From Aquimarina litoralis (lineage in GTDB: Bacteria; Bacteroidota; Bacteroidia; Flavobacteriales; Flavobacteriaceae), in the NCBI RefSeq assembly GCF_019295435.1, contig NZ_WEKL01000054.1:1-60270 (forward strand): a stretch of DNA of 60,270 nt, given 5' to 3'. Position 1 is the stretch's first letter, and each line of letters starts with the position of its first letter. Positions 26,228-35,833 of the stretch are shown one piece after another. A model generated the notes under the pieces. The model was not told where the DNA came from. It searched no databases and saw only the letters and a list, made by a program, of their open reading frames with translations. The position numbers were made by a program, and so were the translations under genes.

Positions 26228-26235
26228 TATATTTG
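26228..26235 (+). promoter_or_regulatory. Possible -7 box of the AraC gene
   Basis: TATATTTG matches the Bacteroidetes -7 consensus TAnnTTTG, 17 bases before the ATG at 26252. No clear -33 TTG is at the expected spacing. The 248-base divergent region (26004-26251) otherwise shows only AT-rich sequence. Confidence 0.4.
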
Positions 26236-26251
26236 AGCAATAGTTTTTTAT

Positions 26252-27298
26252 ATGACTTTCGATAATCCTATTTTATTTCTTTTATCCTCATTAGGTGTTT
26301 TTAATGGTTTTCTGATTAGTCTTTACTTTCTTTTTTTTAGTAGGCAAAAGAGAGTTCAAAATTTCTTTTTAGGATTATTACTATTAATGTTGAGTATCCG
26401 CATCGGTAAATCGGTTTATGTTCTTTTTGGAGGTGAAAGGGATCGATTAATACTACAGGTCGGACTATCTGCCTGTTTTCTGATAGGAGTATCCTTATAT
26501 CACTATATAAAGGCCTGTATCGAGAATCGTAAGACAATTCCGCGTTCTTGGATCATTCATATAGGGTTACTTTTTGTAATTGTTACAGTAATAGGAATTA
26601 TTCGGCCATATACGAAGTATATAGATTTCTGGAATTCGTATTTCGTAAAGTTTATATATGGTACTTGGGGTATTTATTTGTTACTATCAGGCTTTTTGTT
26701 GAAAGATGTTATCAAAAAGATTTTTCATAAAAATGTAACCACTTTAACTTCTGAGTTATGGCTTTTTGCAGTATTCATGGCAAATGTTCTGATTTTTGCA
26801 GCCTATATGATTGGTTACTTCTATTTTTATTTGATAGGAACCATCACTTTTTCTGCAGTATTTTATGGATTGATTATATTTTTATTATTTAAGAAAAACA
26901 GAGATAATATTTTTCAGGATATTCCCGAAAAATATGCCGCTAAAAAGATTGAAGATAAAGAAGCTTCCGATTTAATTGCACAATTAACGAGTTTGGCTAG
27001 AGATAAACAATTGTATAAAAATCCAAACGTAAAGCTCAAAGATTTTTCTTCAGAAATCCATATTTCTTCTCATAAACTATCACAATTGCTCAATGATAAT
27101 TTAGGTAAAAGCTTTGCTTTTTTTATCAATGAGTATCGTATCGAAGAATCACAACGATTATTACGAGAAAATAATAATTACACATTAGAAGCCATTGGTT
27201 TTGAGGCAGGATTCTCTTCTAAGTCCAGTTTTTATGCAACTTTCAAAAAAATGGTAGGCGTAACTCCAGCACAATATAAAAAGCAATTTTCGGAATAA
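26252..27298 (+). CDS. AraC-family regulator with membrane N-terminus
   Basis: 348 aa. Seven hydrophobic segments in residues 1-215 (LFLLSSLGVFNGFLISLYF and onward) are followed by a cytoplasmic AraC/XylS DNA-binding domain in 235-345 (DFSSEIHISSHKLSQLLND, LEAIGFEAGFSSKSSFYATF, GVTPAQYKKQF). Such 7TM-AraC proteins act as membrane sensors in Flavobacteria. It diverges from the crp gene. The following NTF2-like and DUF5916 genes on the same strand may be targets. Confidence 0.87.
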   Translation: MTFDNPILFLLSSLGVFNGFLISLYFLFFSRQKRVQNFFLGLLLLMLSIRIGKSVYVLFGGERDRLILQVGLSACFLIGVSLYHYIKACIENRKTIPRSWIIHIGLLFVIVTVIGIIRPYTKYIDFWNSYFVKFIYGTWGIYLLLSGFLLKDVIKKIFHKNVTTLTSELWLFAVFMANVLIFAAYMIGYFYFYLIGTITFSAVFYGLIIFLLFKKNRDNIFQDIPEKYAAKKIEDKEASDLIAQLTSLARDKQLYKNPNVKLKDFSSEIHISSHKLSQLLNDNLGKSFAFFINEYRIEESQRLLRENNNYTLEAIGFEAGFSSKSSFYATFKKMVGVTPAQYKKQFSE

Positions 27299-27395
27299 AT
27301 TCCTCCAAGTTTATAATTCTGTACAATTGAATTATAACTGAAGAATGGATTTTTAGAGGAACATATGATGTTTACAAAAATTTAAACGTCATATT

Positions 27396-27815
27396 ATGAA
27401 AACACCCATTTTTATTTGCATTGCATTTTTTTCTTTGCAATGCATCTTTTCACAAACTGATAAAGAACTTGTAGAAAAAACCATCCAGAATTATATAGAT
27501 GGTAGTTCTTATAATCGGCTTGATACATTAAAAGATGCATTTGCGGATAATGCTACTTTATATCTTACGGCCAGAGATACTTTTAAGATTTTTACTCCAT
27601 CTGAATATGTCGGTTTTTTTAAAAATAGAAAAGTAGGAGAGTTTAATGGAAGGATAGGGAAAATCCTTTCGTGCGAAGTCTATAAAGATATTGCTACTGC
27701 CAAAGCAGAAATTTCTAATCCAGAACAAAAATGGGTTTATATAGATCTTTTTCTTTTAAAGAAGCTAAATGGAGCCTGGAAAATTATTAGTAAAACTGCA
27801 ACTCGATTACAATGA
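27396..27815 (+). CDS. Secreted NTF2-like protein (lumazine-binding-like)
   Basis: 139 aa with signal peptide (MKTPIFICIAFFSLQCIFSQ) and an NTF2/SnoaL cone fold: VEKTIQNYIDGSSYNRLDTLKDAF, then a C-terminal WVYIDLFLLKKLNGAWKIISK strand pattern. This matches the putative lumazine-binding family common in Bacteroidetes; ligand unknown. It overlaps the DUF5916 gene by 4 bases, indicating co-translation. Confidence 0.75.
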   Translation: MKTPIFICIAFFSLQCIFSQTDKELVEKTIQNYIDGSSYNRLDTLKDAFADNATLYLTARDTFKIFTPSEYVGFFKNRKVGEFNGRIGKILSCEVYKDIATAKAEISNPEQKWVYIDLFLLKKLNGAWKIISKTATRLQ

Positions 27816-29980
27816 AAATGATGCGATTATTCTTTTGTGTAATTATTGTTTTTGTGATTTTTAAAGGTTGGTCTCAAGAGCGTAAAATTGTATTTAAGGA
27901 AACTAAGATTACTATTGATGGAATTTTCGATGAACCCATATGGAATGAACTGCAGGAGCATACTAATTTTTATAATTATCTGCCTACTGATGAGGGAATA
28001 GCAGACAATCAAACAGTAGTTAAACTATTTCATGATCAAACCAACTTATACATGAGTATTGTTTACAAAGATACTGTAGAAAGAACTCAGGTAAGTACCT
28101 TAAAAAGAGATGTTCCACTTGGGTTGAGTGATGGTTTTGTAGTGGTTGTCGATGCTCAAAACAAAAAACAAAATGCATTTTTCTTTGCCATTAATTCATT
28201 AGGAAATCAAGGAGATGGTCTTATTGGTCGAACTAATGATGGATATGGTATGAATTTTAATTGGAATGCTGTTTGGCAGTCAAAAACAATCTTAAATGGA
28301 ACCGATAAGCAATATGAATTGGCTATTCCCTTAAAGTCCTTAAATTTTGATCCTAATAACCCTGTTTTTGGAATGCAATTTTATACCAGAGATATTAAGA
28401 ATAATTCCTGGACGATTCTTAAAAATGTAAAACGAAATTATCTGAATTTTGATCTGCGATTTACAGAGGAGTTTTTGGTAGAAGCGTTACCGAATACTTC
28501 AAATTCACGTTTTGCTATCACTCCTTCAATAGCATTAAATTATGTAGAAAATGTTGTTTCAGAAGAAGATGAGGTTGTTTTTAAACCTAGTTTAGATTTG
28601 CAATATAATTTAACGTCTTCTTTAAAAGTTGATGCTACTATCAATCCTGATTTTTCACAGATTGATGTGGATCAGCAAGTAACCAATTTAACTCGTTTTG
28701 CGATTAATTTTCCGGAACGAAGAAATTTCTTTTTAGAAAATGGTGATTTGTTTTCGAATTTAGGAGTGCCTGGCGTGAATCCTTTTTATTCCAGAATTGT
28801 AGGGTTGGAATCTGATATACAATTTGGGTTAAAATTATCTGGAAATGTAACGCCTTCCACCAGAATTGGTGTCTTGGATGCACAAACAGAAAATGATGGA
28901 GAAATTAGATCACAGAATTATGGTGTTCTGGCAGCCGAACAACAGCTCTCTAAGAACTTTACAGCTACTGGTTTTTGGATTAATAGGCAAGAAACAGATC
29001 GATTAGAGTTTACAGATGATTACAATCGCGTTGTAGGATTGAATCTGAATTATAAATCGGATAATAATAAATGGATAGGACTGGCCAATTATGGAAAAAG
29101 TTTTACATCAGACATATCAGGAAAAAATAACTTTTATAATGTAGGACTATGGTTTAACAAAAGAGGGTTTGCTTGGAATGCAGGAGTTCGAAATTTGGGA
29201 AGAAATTATATTACCGAAGTAGGCTTTACGCCTAGATTATTCAATTTTGATGCTATTAATAATGTTACCATTAGAGAAGGGTATACCCAAACCACTGCAG
29301 GAGTGGAATATCAGAAGTTTTATGAGAACTCGAAAGTATTAAATAACATACGATACTTGAATTTTAGAAATAACACTTATTTCGATGAGAATGGAGATAT
29401 CAATCAATCTTCCTTCTTTCTGAATTCAGCGGTGTTTTTCAAAGATCTATCTGCGGTTTACTACGTAATTAATTATGATAGTGTTGACCTAAAATATGGA
29501 TTTGATCCTTTGGGTAATGGAAATTCTGTAGTTCCTGGATTGTATAAATTCGGAATATTAAAAATAGGATATAACTCTGCCAATAATCAGAAATTCAGAT
29601 ATCGATTTAATGTGCAAAAAGGTACTTTTTATGGAGGAGATAGAGAAGTAGCGGGTGCGTATGTAAATTATCAATTATTGCCTTTTGCTAACATAGAAGC
29701 TTCTTATGATGTAAACAGAATAGATCTAGATGAATTAGGAGAAGAGACATTTCATTTAGCTCGATTTACCGGAGAGATTTTCTTTAATAATAGATTAAAC
29801 TGGACAACTTATGTGCAATACAATACTCAAGGGGAAAATCTAAATATTAATAGTCGATTACAATGGGAATATCAACCACTATCTTACATATATCTGGTAG
29901 TAACTGATAATTATAATGAACAGATTTCCAGAAAAGATTGGGGAGTTTCTTTTAAAATAAATTATCGATTGGATATTTAG
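27812..29980 (+). CDS. DUF5916 outer-membrane protein with CBM9-like domain
   Basis: 722 aa. Signal peptide, then a CBM9-like domain (ITIDGIFDEPIWNELQE near 35, ending about 210). The C-terminal 480 residues form a beta-barrel with alternating aromatic strands, including the typical INPDFSQIDVDQQVTNLTRF and FPERRNFFLENGD. It ends SFKINYRLDI. This is the DUF5916 architecture of Bacteroidetes, an outer-membrane protein of unknown substrate. Confidence 0.85.
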   Translation: MKMMRLFFCVIIVFVIFKGWSQERKIVFKETKITIDGIFDEPIWNELQEHTNFYNYLPTDEGIADNQTVVKLFHDQTNLYMSIVYKDTVERTQVSTLKRDVPLGLSDGFVVVVDAQNKKQNAFFFAINSLGNQGDGLIGRTNDGYGMNFNWNAVWQSKTILNGTDKQYELAIPLKSLNFDPNNPVFGMQFYTRDIKNNSWTILKNVKRNYLNFDLRFTEEFLVEALPNTSNSRFAITPSIALNYVENVVSEEDEVVFKPSLDLQYNLTSSLKVDATINPDFSQIDVDQQVTNLTRFAINFPERRNFFLENGDLFSNLGVPGVNPFYSRIVGLESDIQFGLKLSGNVTPSTRIGVLDAQTENDGEIRSQNYGVLAAEQQLSKNFTATGFWINRQETDRLEFTDDYNRVVGLNLNYKSDNNKWIGLANYGKSFTSDISGKNNFYNVGLWFNKRGFAWNAGVRNLGRNYITEVGFTPRLFNFDAINNVTIREGYTQTTAGVEYQKFYENSKVLNNIRYLNFRNNTYFDENGDINQSSFFLNSAVFFKDLSAVYYVINYDSVDLKYGFDPLGNGNSVVPGLYKFGILKIGYNSANNQKFRYRFNVQKGTFYGGDREVAGAYVNYQLLPFANIEASYDVNRIDLDELGEETFHLARFTGEIFFNNRLNWTTYVQYNTQGENLNINSRLQWEYQPLSYIYLVVTDNYNEQISRKDWGVSFKINYRLDI

Positions 29981-30093
29981 AATTCCATTATGTTTTCTAA
30001 AGTGAACTTTTAACAAGGTTCTATGATTTTTATCTGTCATTTTTTTAGCAAAAAAACTATTTTTAGCTATCATTAATTTTGTTTTATATCGTG

Positions 30094-30561
30094 ATGAGAA
30101 CAAAGCAGATTGCAAATCGATTTAGAGAAGTAGTATTGAATGGTCGTTGGATTGCGAATACCAATTATAAAGATCAATTATCTAAAATTAGTTGGGAACA
30201 AGCGAATCAGAAAGTAAGTGATTTAAATACCATTGGGTTACTTACATTCCATATCAATTATTATATAGAAGGTGTTCTGAATGTATTGAAAGGAGGAGCT
30301 TTGGAAATTCGGGATAAGTACAGTTTTGATGCTCCGCCAATTACTTCCGATACGGATTGGCAGGCTTTACAACAGAGACTATATGATAATTCTGAAAGTT
30401 TTGCTGACTTAATAGAGCAAATGTCAGACGCACAATTAGATGAAGTTTTTGTAGATGAGAAGTATGGGACCTATCAAAGAAATATTGATGCAATGATTGA
30501 GCATGCCTATTATCATTTAGGACAAATAACATTAATAAATAAAATGATATCCAATGAATGA
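30094..30561 (+). CDS. DinB-like four-helix protein, first of pair
   Basis: 155 aa from the ATG at 30094 (MRTKQIANRF); a TTG five codons earlier is less likely. Helical DinB/DUF1572-type fold with His residues at the positions of the metal site: TFHINYYIEGVL and MIEHAYYHLGQITLINKM. Family members are putative metal-dependent thiol transferases or hydrolases. It overlaps the next DinB-like gene by 8 bases. Confidence 0.78.
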   Translation: MRTKQIANRFREVVLNGRWIANTNYKDQLSKISWEQANQKVSDLNTIGLLTFHINYYIEGVLNVLKGGALEIRDKYSFDAPPITSDTDWQALQQRLYDNSESFADLIEQMSDAQLDEVFVDEKYGTYQRNIDAMIEHAYYHLGQITLINKMISNE

Positions 30562-31009
30562 TTCTATTATCGACATATTAAAAACAATCTTCGATCGCGA
30601 TCTAACTAAGTTAAAAGCAGAAATTAACGCCTATTCTAAAGAAGAAAATTTGTGGATAGAAACGAAAGAAATTAGTAATTCTGCAGGAAACCTTTGTTTA
30701 CATTTGATCGGAAACCTGAATACGTATATTGGAGCAGAATTCGGAAATACCGGATACATAAGACAAAGGGATCTCGAATTTTCTTTAAAAGATGTACCCA
30801 GATCAGAAATGATTGCTAGTATTGATGAAGTAAAAGAAATCGTAGACACCGCATTGGATGAGATTACACCCGAAGATCTTCAAAAAGAATACCCTAGAAT
30901 ACTCATGGATAAAAATCCGAGTACGCAACGATTTTTGGTACACCTTACTACGCATTTAACGTATCATTTAGGGCAAATCAATTATCATAGAAGGATATTA
31001 GACGTTTAA
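30554..31009 (+). CDS. DUF1572/DinB-like protein, second of pair
   Basis: 151 aa. Same fold as its neighbour: NLCLHLIGNLNTYIGAEFG and FLVHLTTHLTYHLGQINYHRR, giving a three-His type metal site. The shared HLGQI motif suggests ancient duplication. The enzymatic role is unknown. Confidence 0.8.
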   Translation: MNDSIIDILKTIFDRDLTKLKAEINAYSKEENLWIETKEISNSAGNLCLHLIGNLNTYIGAEFGNTGYIRQRDLEFSLKDVPRSEMIASIDEVKEIVDTALDEITPEDLQKEYPRILMDKNPSTQRFLVHLTTHLTYHLGQINYHRRILDV

Positions 31010-31066
31010 AGACTGAACTGTTAAATAAAATAAATATAGTATCTTCATAATAAATCCCCGTTTGTT

Positions 31067-31760
31067 ATGAAGTCTTTTTATGTCTTGATAATTCTTGTGT
31101 TTTGTGTTGCTTGTTCAACAAACCAATCCATCAAACGAAATTGCCATTTCTACTACTACATTTTCAGAAGGTCAAAATGCATTACGTTTATTAGCACTGA
31201 AATCTGATGATGTATTGTCTAAAATGGACATAGAAAAAGAAGGGTTTAAGGCTTTTGCCGGCGATCTAGTGGTTCTTGAAGCAGATTTTTATCTTAATTC
31301 AATAGAGAATATTGAAAACTTACTTTTAATAGATCTGGAGTGTTGTTCGTGTTGGGATCCAACAGTGAATGATAATCAATGTCCAGGAGTTCGTTTGATG
31401 ATGTCCGGAGGAAACGATTTTCTGGCGATTGAAAGAGGTAAAATCTCAGCAACTAATTTACAACAAACATCTGTGCAATTTCCCAGAAATGAATGGGTAA
31501 CCGTTCGATGGGAATTAACCCTTGCAAATACTGATACAGGTGTCAATAAATTGTCGATCAATGGGAATGAGGTTATAAACGACAATGGTATGAATATGCC
31601 AAACGCAACTATTTTTAGAGATGTATTTGCGCAAAACGGAATTGATTTTACGTTGCAAGAACCAGTGTTTTATGAAAGAATCCAAGTAGGCGCCACTGCA
31701 AATCCTACAATGGAGGACATAGAATTGTTTGTGGACAATTTTTCCATTAAAATAAACTAA
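31067..31760 (+). pseudogene. Putative lipoprotein with N-terminal frameshift
   Basis: The ATG at 31067 opens a good lipoprotein signal (MKSFYVLIILVFCVACSTNQ, Cys at 16), but this frame soon stops. The body, from about 31120 to 31760 (NEIAISTTTFSEGQNALRLL ... MEDIELFVDNFSIKIN), is in the +1 frame. A single extra base around the CAACAAACC stretch (31116-31124) would explain it: either a true frameshift mutation or a sequence error. The body has a beta-sandwich-like pattern of a secreted protein. Function unknown. Confidence 0.65.
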
Positions 31761-31790
31761 AATGTTTTGTTATCAGGAAAGTAACTTAGT

Positions 31791-32228
31791 ATGATACGGC
31801 CTTATACTCCCAATGATACAAAAGAATTAGTTGAGGTTCTTACACTAAACATACCCACTTATTTCGATCCTAAAGAAATCTATGATTTCAAAAACTATCT
31901 AACAACATATGGAAGCACATATTTTACGATTGAATCCGATCAAATAATAATTGGAGGTGTAGGTTATAATATTCTTGAGGAAAAGAATGTTGGTCAGATT
32001 ACGTGGATTTTTTTTCATCCGGATTATGCTGGTAAAGGTTTTGGAAAAAGAGCTGTAACACATTGTTTGTCTATTTTAAAATCAAATAGTGAGATAAAAA
32101 AAGTAACGGTTAGAACCTCCCAACTTGCCTACAGTTTTTTTGAAAAATTTGGATTTACTCTCAAAAGAATTGAAAAAGATTATTGGGGTTTAGGATTAGA
32201 TTTATACGAGATGGAATTAAAAATTTAA
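31791..32228 (+). CDS. GNAT-family acetyltransferase
   Basis: 145 aa. Acetyl-CoA fold: MIRPYTPNDTKELVEV, central strand GQITWIFFHPDYAGKGFGKRAVTHCLS (Q/RxxGxG/A-type motif GKGFGKRA) and C-terminal SYSFFEKFGF-like segment. Substrate unknown; monocistronic. Confidence 0.85.
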   Translation: MIRPYTPNDTKELVEVLTLNIPTYFDPKEIYDFKNYLTTYGSTYFTIESDQIIIGGVGYNILEEKNVGQITWIFFHPDYAGKGFGKRAVTHCLSILKSNSEIKKVTVRTSQLAYSFFEKFGFTLKRIEKDYWGLGLDLYEMELKI

Positions 32229-32336
32229 TCTGATATATTATATAGTTTTTTTCGTAAAATTAATTGTGTTTTCTTTTGATCATAACTACCAGTAATACTG
32301 TATATTTAACCTGTGATATTCTAAGAGGTTTTTGTT

Positions 32337-34613
32337 ATGATCGATAAATTATTAGAGGTTGAGTTTTCTTTGAATCAACCACAGGTCAAGAGAATAAATG
32401 GCTATGATAATATCAATTATATTGTCAAAACAAATGTCAATACATCTATTTTTAAAACGTATGCTTATGACAAAGAATTATTAGCAATTCTCGAAGCAGA
32501 AAATGAAATCCTTTTGGATCTACAAGAACAAGGTAACAATGCTTTTCCAATTCCTATTTGCTTTGCAGATAACAGTTATATTAAAGTGATAGAAATAGGA
32601 GGAAATCTATCTATTTGTAGAATGTTATCTTTTCTGGAAGGCAAATTCGTAGGAGATATTGAGCCTACCAAAGAGCTGTCTTATGGTATAGGAGCTTTTA
32701 TGGCTAGCATGAATAATAAGCTTCGAGGAATTGAAAGTTATGTTTTAAAATCCAGAACATGGGAGTGGGATCTTCAATATTTTCCACTAAATAAAAAGTA
32801 TCTACAATATATTTCAGATCCACATAATAGAAATATCGTACGCTATTTTTTCATGCAATATGAAGAAAATGTAGTTCCATTACTATCCGAATTAAGGAAG
32901 CAAATTATTCATAATGATGCGAATGAATGGAATATTTTAACTGATAATAATAAAGTTTCCGGAATCATTGATTTTGGAGATATTGCATATTCTCATTTGA
33001 TTAATGAGTTGGCAATCGCTATCACTTATGGATGTTATGATAAAGAAGATCCGTTGGATTGGGCTTTAACTATCATCAAAGGATATCATGATATCCTTCC
33101 TCTAGAGGAAAAAGAAGTTAGCGTATTGTACTATTTAGTAGCAGCCAGACTTTGTACGAGTGTTTGCAATTCAGCTTATGCTAAAAAAATGGATCCCGAT
33201 AATACTTATGCTACTGTAAGTGAAAAGTATGCTTGGAACATGTTGCACAAATGGTTACGCATCAATCCAATTCATGCAGAAAATGTTTTTAGAGAAGCAA
33301 TAGGGTTGCCTATTTTTAAAGTACAAGAAGTAACAGAAGAAATAAACAGAAGACATCAATATATAAGTCCTGTGCTATCCTTAAGCTATGAAGATCCGAT
33401 TTTCATGGAGCGTTCTGCTTTTCAATATATGTATGATAAGGAAGGAAATACTTTTTTAGATGCGTATAATAATATACCGCATGTGGGTCATTCGCATCCC
33501 AAAGTAGTAGAGGCAGGGCAACAACAAATGGCGAAATTAAATACAAACACAAGATATTTGTTTGATGTGTTACCGACCTATGCTGAAAAGCTATTGTCTA
33601 AATTTCCAGAATCCTTAGACAGAGTGTTTTTTGTAAACTCAGGAAGTGCAGCAAGTGATTTGGCTATTCGAATGGCACATGCACATACCAAACATAAAAA
33701 GATAATGGTAATGGAGCACGGATATCATGGAAATACCCAAGTTTCTATAGATATTAGTGATTATAAATTCAATAATCCCAAAGGAGATGGACAAAAAGGA
33801 CATATTCTTAAAACCTCGATTCCAGATACCTATAGAGGAAAACATAAAGATGATAATGCAGGAAAATTATATGCTGAAGAAGCAGTAGCACAAATTAAAA
33901 ACTCTGATCATCCTATAGCAGCTTTTATCGCAGAACCTATTGTGGGTTGTGGTGGACAAGTTCCTTTGGCTGCCGGATATTTGGAAAAAGTATATCCCGA
34001 GATTCGACAACAAGGTGGCGTTTGCATCAGTGACGAAGTGCAAACTGGATTTGGTAGATTAGGGAATCATTTTTGGGGATTTGAAATGCAAGAAGTAATT
34101 CCAGATATTGTAATTATAGGGAAACCTATTGCTAATGGACATCCTATGGGAGCTGTTATTACGACATCAGCAATTGCGGAGTCCTTTGGTAAAGGAGTTG
34201 AGTTTTTTAGCTCGTTCGGAGGGAATCCAGTTTCTTGTGCTGTAGCATTGTCTGTTCTAGAAACAATAGAAGAAGAAAAACTTCAGGAAAATGCAAAAGA
34301 AGTTGGAGTATATTATAAATCGTTGTTACAAGGGCTTCAAGACAAATACAATTGTATTGGAGATGTAAGAGGGTCAGGTCTTTTTCTTGGAGTTGAAATA
34401 ATAAAAGAAGGAAGTCAGGAAACGAATCGTGAATTAGCACATTATATTAAAAATGAATTGCGAAATAAGTTTATATTGATTAGTACAGATGGTCCTGATG
34501 ATAGTGTGCTAAAAACAAAACCGCCTTTGTGTTTTACTAAAAATAATGCAAAAGAAGTAGTGGATACCATGGATGAAATATTACAAAACTATTACAATAA
34601 ATCCAGGAATTAG
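32337..34613 (+). CDS. APH-type kinase / class III aminotransferase fusion
   Basis: 758 aa. Residues 1-330 form an aminoglycoside-phosphotransferase-like kinase with Brenner motif IIHNDANEWNIL and DFG-like GIIDFGDIAYSHL. Residues 345-758 form a class III PLP enzyme: HVGHSHPKVV, NSGSAASDLAIRMA, EPIVGCGGQVPLA, ISDEVQTGFGR, PLP Lys in IIGKPIANGHPMGA. The pair resembles hydroxylysine kinase plus phosphohydroxylysine or phosphoethanolamine phospho-lyase, so one protein may phosphorylate an amino alcohol and eliminate phosphate. It overlaps modA by one base. Confidence 0.85.
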   Translation: MIDKLLEVEFSLNQPQVKRINGYDNINYIVKTNVNTSIFKTYAYDKELLAILEAENEILLDLQEQGNNAFPIPICFADNSYIKVIEIGGNLSICRMLSFLEGKFVGDIEPTKELSYGIGAFMASMNNKLRGIESYVLKSRTWEWDLQYFPLNKKYLQYISDPHNRNIVRYFFMQYEENVVPLLSELRKQIIHNDANEWNILTDNNKVSGIIDFGDIAYSHLINELAIAITYGCYDKEDPLDWALTIIKGYHDILPLEEKEVSVLYYLVAARLCTSVCNSAYAKKMDPDNTYATVSEKYAWNMLHKWLRINPIHAENVFREAIGLPIFKVQEVTEEINRRHQYISPVLSLSYEDPIFMERSAFQYMYDKEGNTFLDAYNNIPHVGHSHPKVVEAGQQQMAKLNTNTRYLFDVLPTYAEKLLSKFPESLDRVFFVNSGSAASDLAIRMAHAHTKHKKIMVMEHGYHGNTQVSIDISDYKFNNPKGDGQKGHILKTSIPDTYRGKHKDDNAGKLYAEEAVAQIKNSDHPIAAFIAEPIVGCGGQVPLAAGYLEKVYPEIRQQGGVCISDEVQTGFGRLGNHFWGFEMQEVIPDIVIIGKPIANGHPMGAVITTSAIAESFGKGVEFFSSFGGNPVSCAVALSVLETIEEEKLQENAKEVGVYYKSLLQGLQDKYNCIGDVRGSGLFLGVEIIKEGSQETNRELAHYIKNELRNKFILISTDGPDDSVLKTKPPLCFTKNNAKEVVDTMDEILQNYYNKSRN

Positions 34614-35416
34614 TGAGGTATAGGGTACTATCGTTTTTAAAATTGAAGTTTCTTTTTTCTCTGATCTTGTTAGTTTCTGTAGCAGGATGCGAAGAAGAAA
34701 AAAAGAATCATATTACCATAGCAGCAGCGGCTAATATGCAGTTTGCTATCAAAGAAATTTCAGATGCATTTACCAAGCAAACTGGCATTTCTTGTGATGT
34801 GGTTATTAGTTCATCTGGAAAACTAACTGCGCAGATCAAAGAAGGAGCTCCTTATGACGTTTTTGTTTCTGCAAATATGAAATATCCAAGAGAAATATTT
34901 AAAGCCGGATTTGCGGTAGAAAAACCTAAGGTTTATGCATATGGTCAGTTGGTATTATGGTCTTTATATGAGGAGATTGATCCCTCAATAGAAGGGCTTT
35001 CTCATGAGAATATACAAAGTATTGCTTTGCCAAACCCTAAAACAGCTCCTTACGGACATGCAGCTATTGAAATTCTAAAAGCAAATGAGGTTTATGAGCT
35101 CGTAGCGGATAAATTAGTATATGGAGAAAGTATTGCTCAAACCAATCAGTTTATCACATCTAAATCTTCAGAGATCGGTTTTACGGCTAAATCTGTAGTG
35201 ATGTATCCAAATATGGGGAATCAAGGACATTGGCAAGCATTGGATACTACCCAATATAAGCCGATAGAGCAGGGAGTTATTTTAATAAAGAAAGAAGACA
35301 GTGATATAATTAATAGTACAAAATTTTATGATTTTCTTTTTTCTGAAGAAGCTCAGAAAATATTAGAAGATTTCGGATATTTACTCGATAATCGAGATTT
35401 AAATTCGCTGAGGTAG
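34613..35416 (+). CDS. modA: Molybdate ABC transporter substrate-binding lipoprotein
   Basis: 267 aa from a GTG overlapping the preceding stop. Lipoprotein signal ending LLVSVAGCEEE, then ModA features: ITIAAAANMQFAIKEI, VVISSSGKLTAQIKEGAPYDVFVSA, ALPNPKTAPYGHAAIEIL, IGFTAKS. First gene of the mod cluster; molybdate or tungstate binding is inferred from family. Confidence 0.9.
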   Translation: MRYRVLSFLKLKFLFSLILLVSVAGCEEEKKNHITIAAAANMQFAIKEISDAFTKQTGISCDVVISSSGKLTAQIKEGAPYDVFVSANMKYPREIFKAGFAVEKPKVYAYGQLVLWSLYEEIDPSIEGLSHENIQSIALPNPKTAPYGHAAIEILKANEVYELVADKLVYGESIAQTNQFITSKSSEIGFTAKSVVMYPNMGNQGHWQALDTTQYKPIEQGVILIKKEDSDIINSTKFYDFLFSEEAQKILEDFGYLLDNRDLNSLR

Positions 35417-35431
35417 TTTACTACTAAACTA

Positions 35432-35833
35432 ATGAATGTTTTTTCCGGACATATTTCTAATATACAGGTAAGCAAAAGTTTATCTATGATTTCTGTTGCA
35501 ATAGATAATGCTCATATACTTAAGGCTATTCTAGTTGAAACTCCGGAAACGGCTTCTTACTTAAAAGAAGGAAAGCAAATCAGTGTTTTGTTTAAAGAAA
35601 CGGAAGTGATTATTACTCCTGAAGAAGAACCTTTAATAAGTGTTGAAAACAAAATTAGAGCTACCATTGCTATTATTGAAAAAGGAGAATTACTAAGCAA
35701 AGTAACCTTGGCAAGTAGTATTGGAGATATAGTAGCGTTAGTTACATCTGAAATTCTTGAAGGACTTTCACTAAAAGAAGGTCAAAATGTAGTTGCTATG
35801 GTAAAGGTTAACGAAATTATGCTTTCTAAATGA
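35432..35833 (+). CDS. Double TOBE-domain molybdate-binding protein
   Basis: 133 aa made of two Mop/TOBE-like repeats (MNVFSGHISNIQVSKSLSMI and KIRATIAIIEKGELLSKVTL). Such proteins bind oxyanions or store molybdate. It lies between modA and modB and overlaps modB by 4 bases. Confidence 0.82.
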   Translation: MNVFSGHISNIQVSKSLSMISVAIDNAHILKAILVETPETASYLKEGKQISVLFKETEVIITPEEEPLISVENKIRATIAIIEKGELLSKVTLASSIGDIVALVTSEILEGLSLKEGQNVVAMVKVNEIMLSK

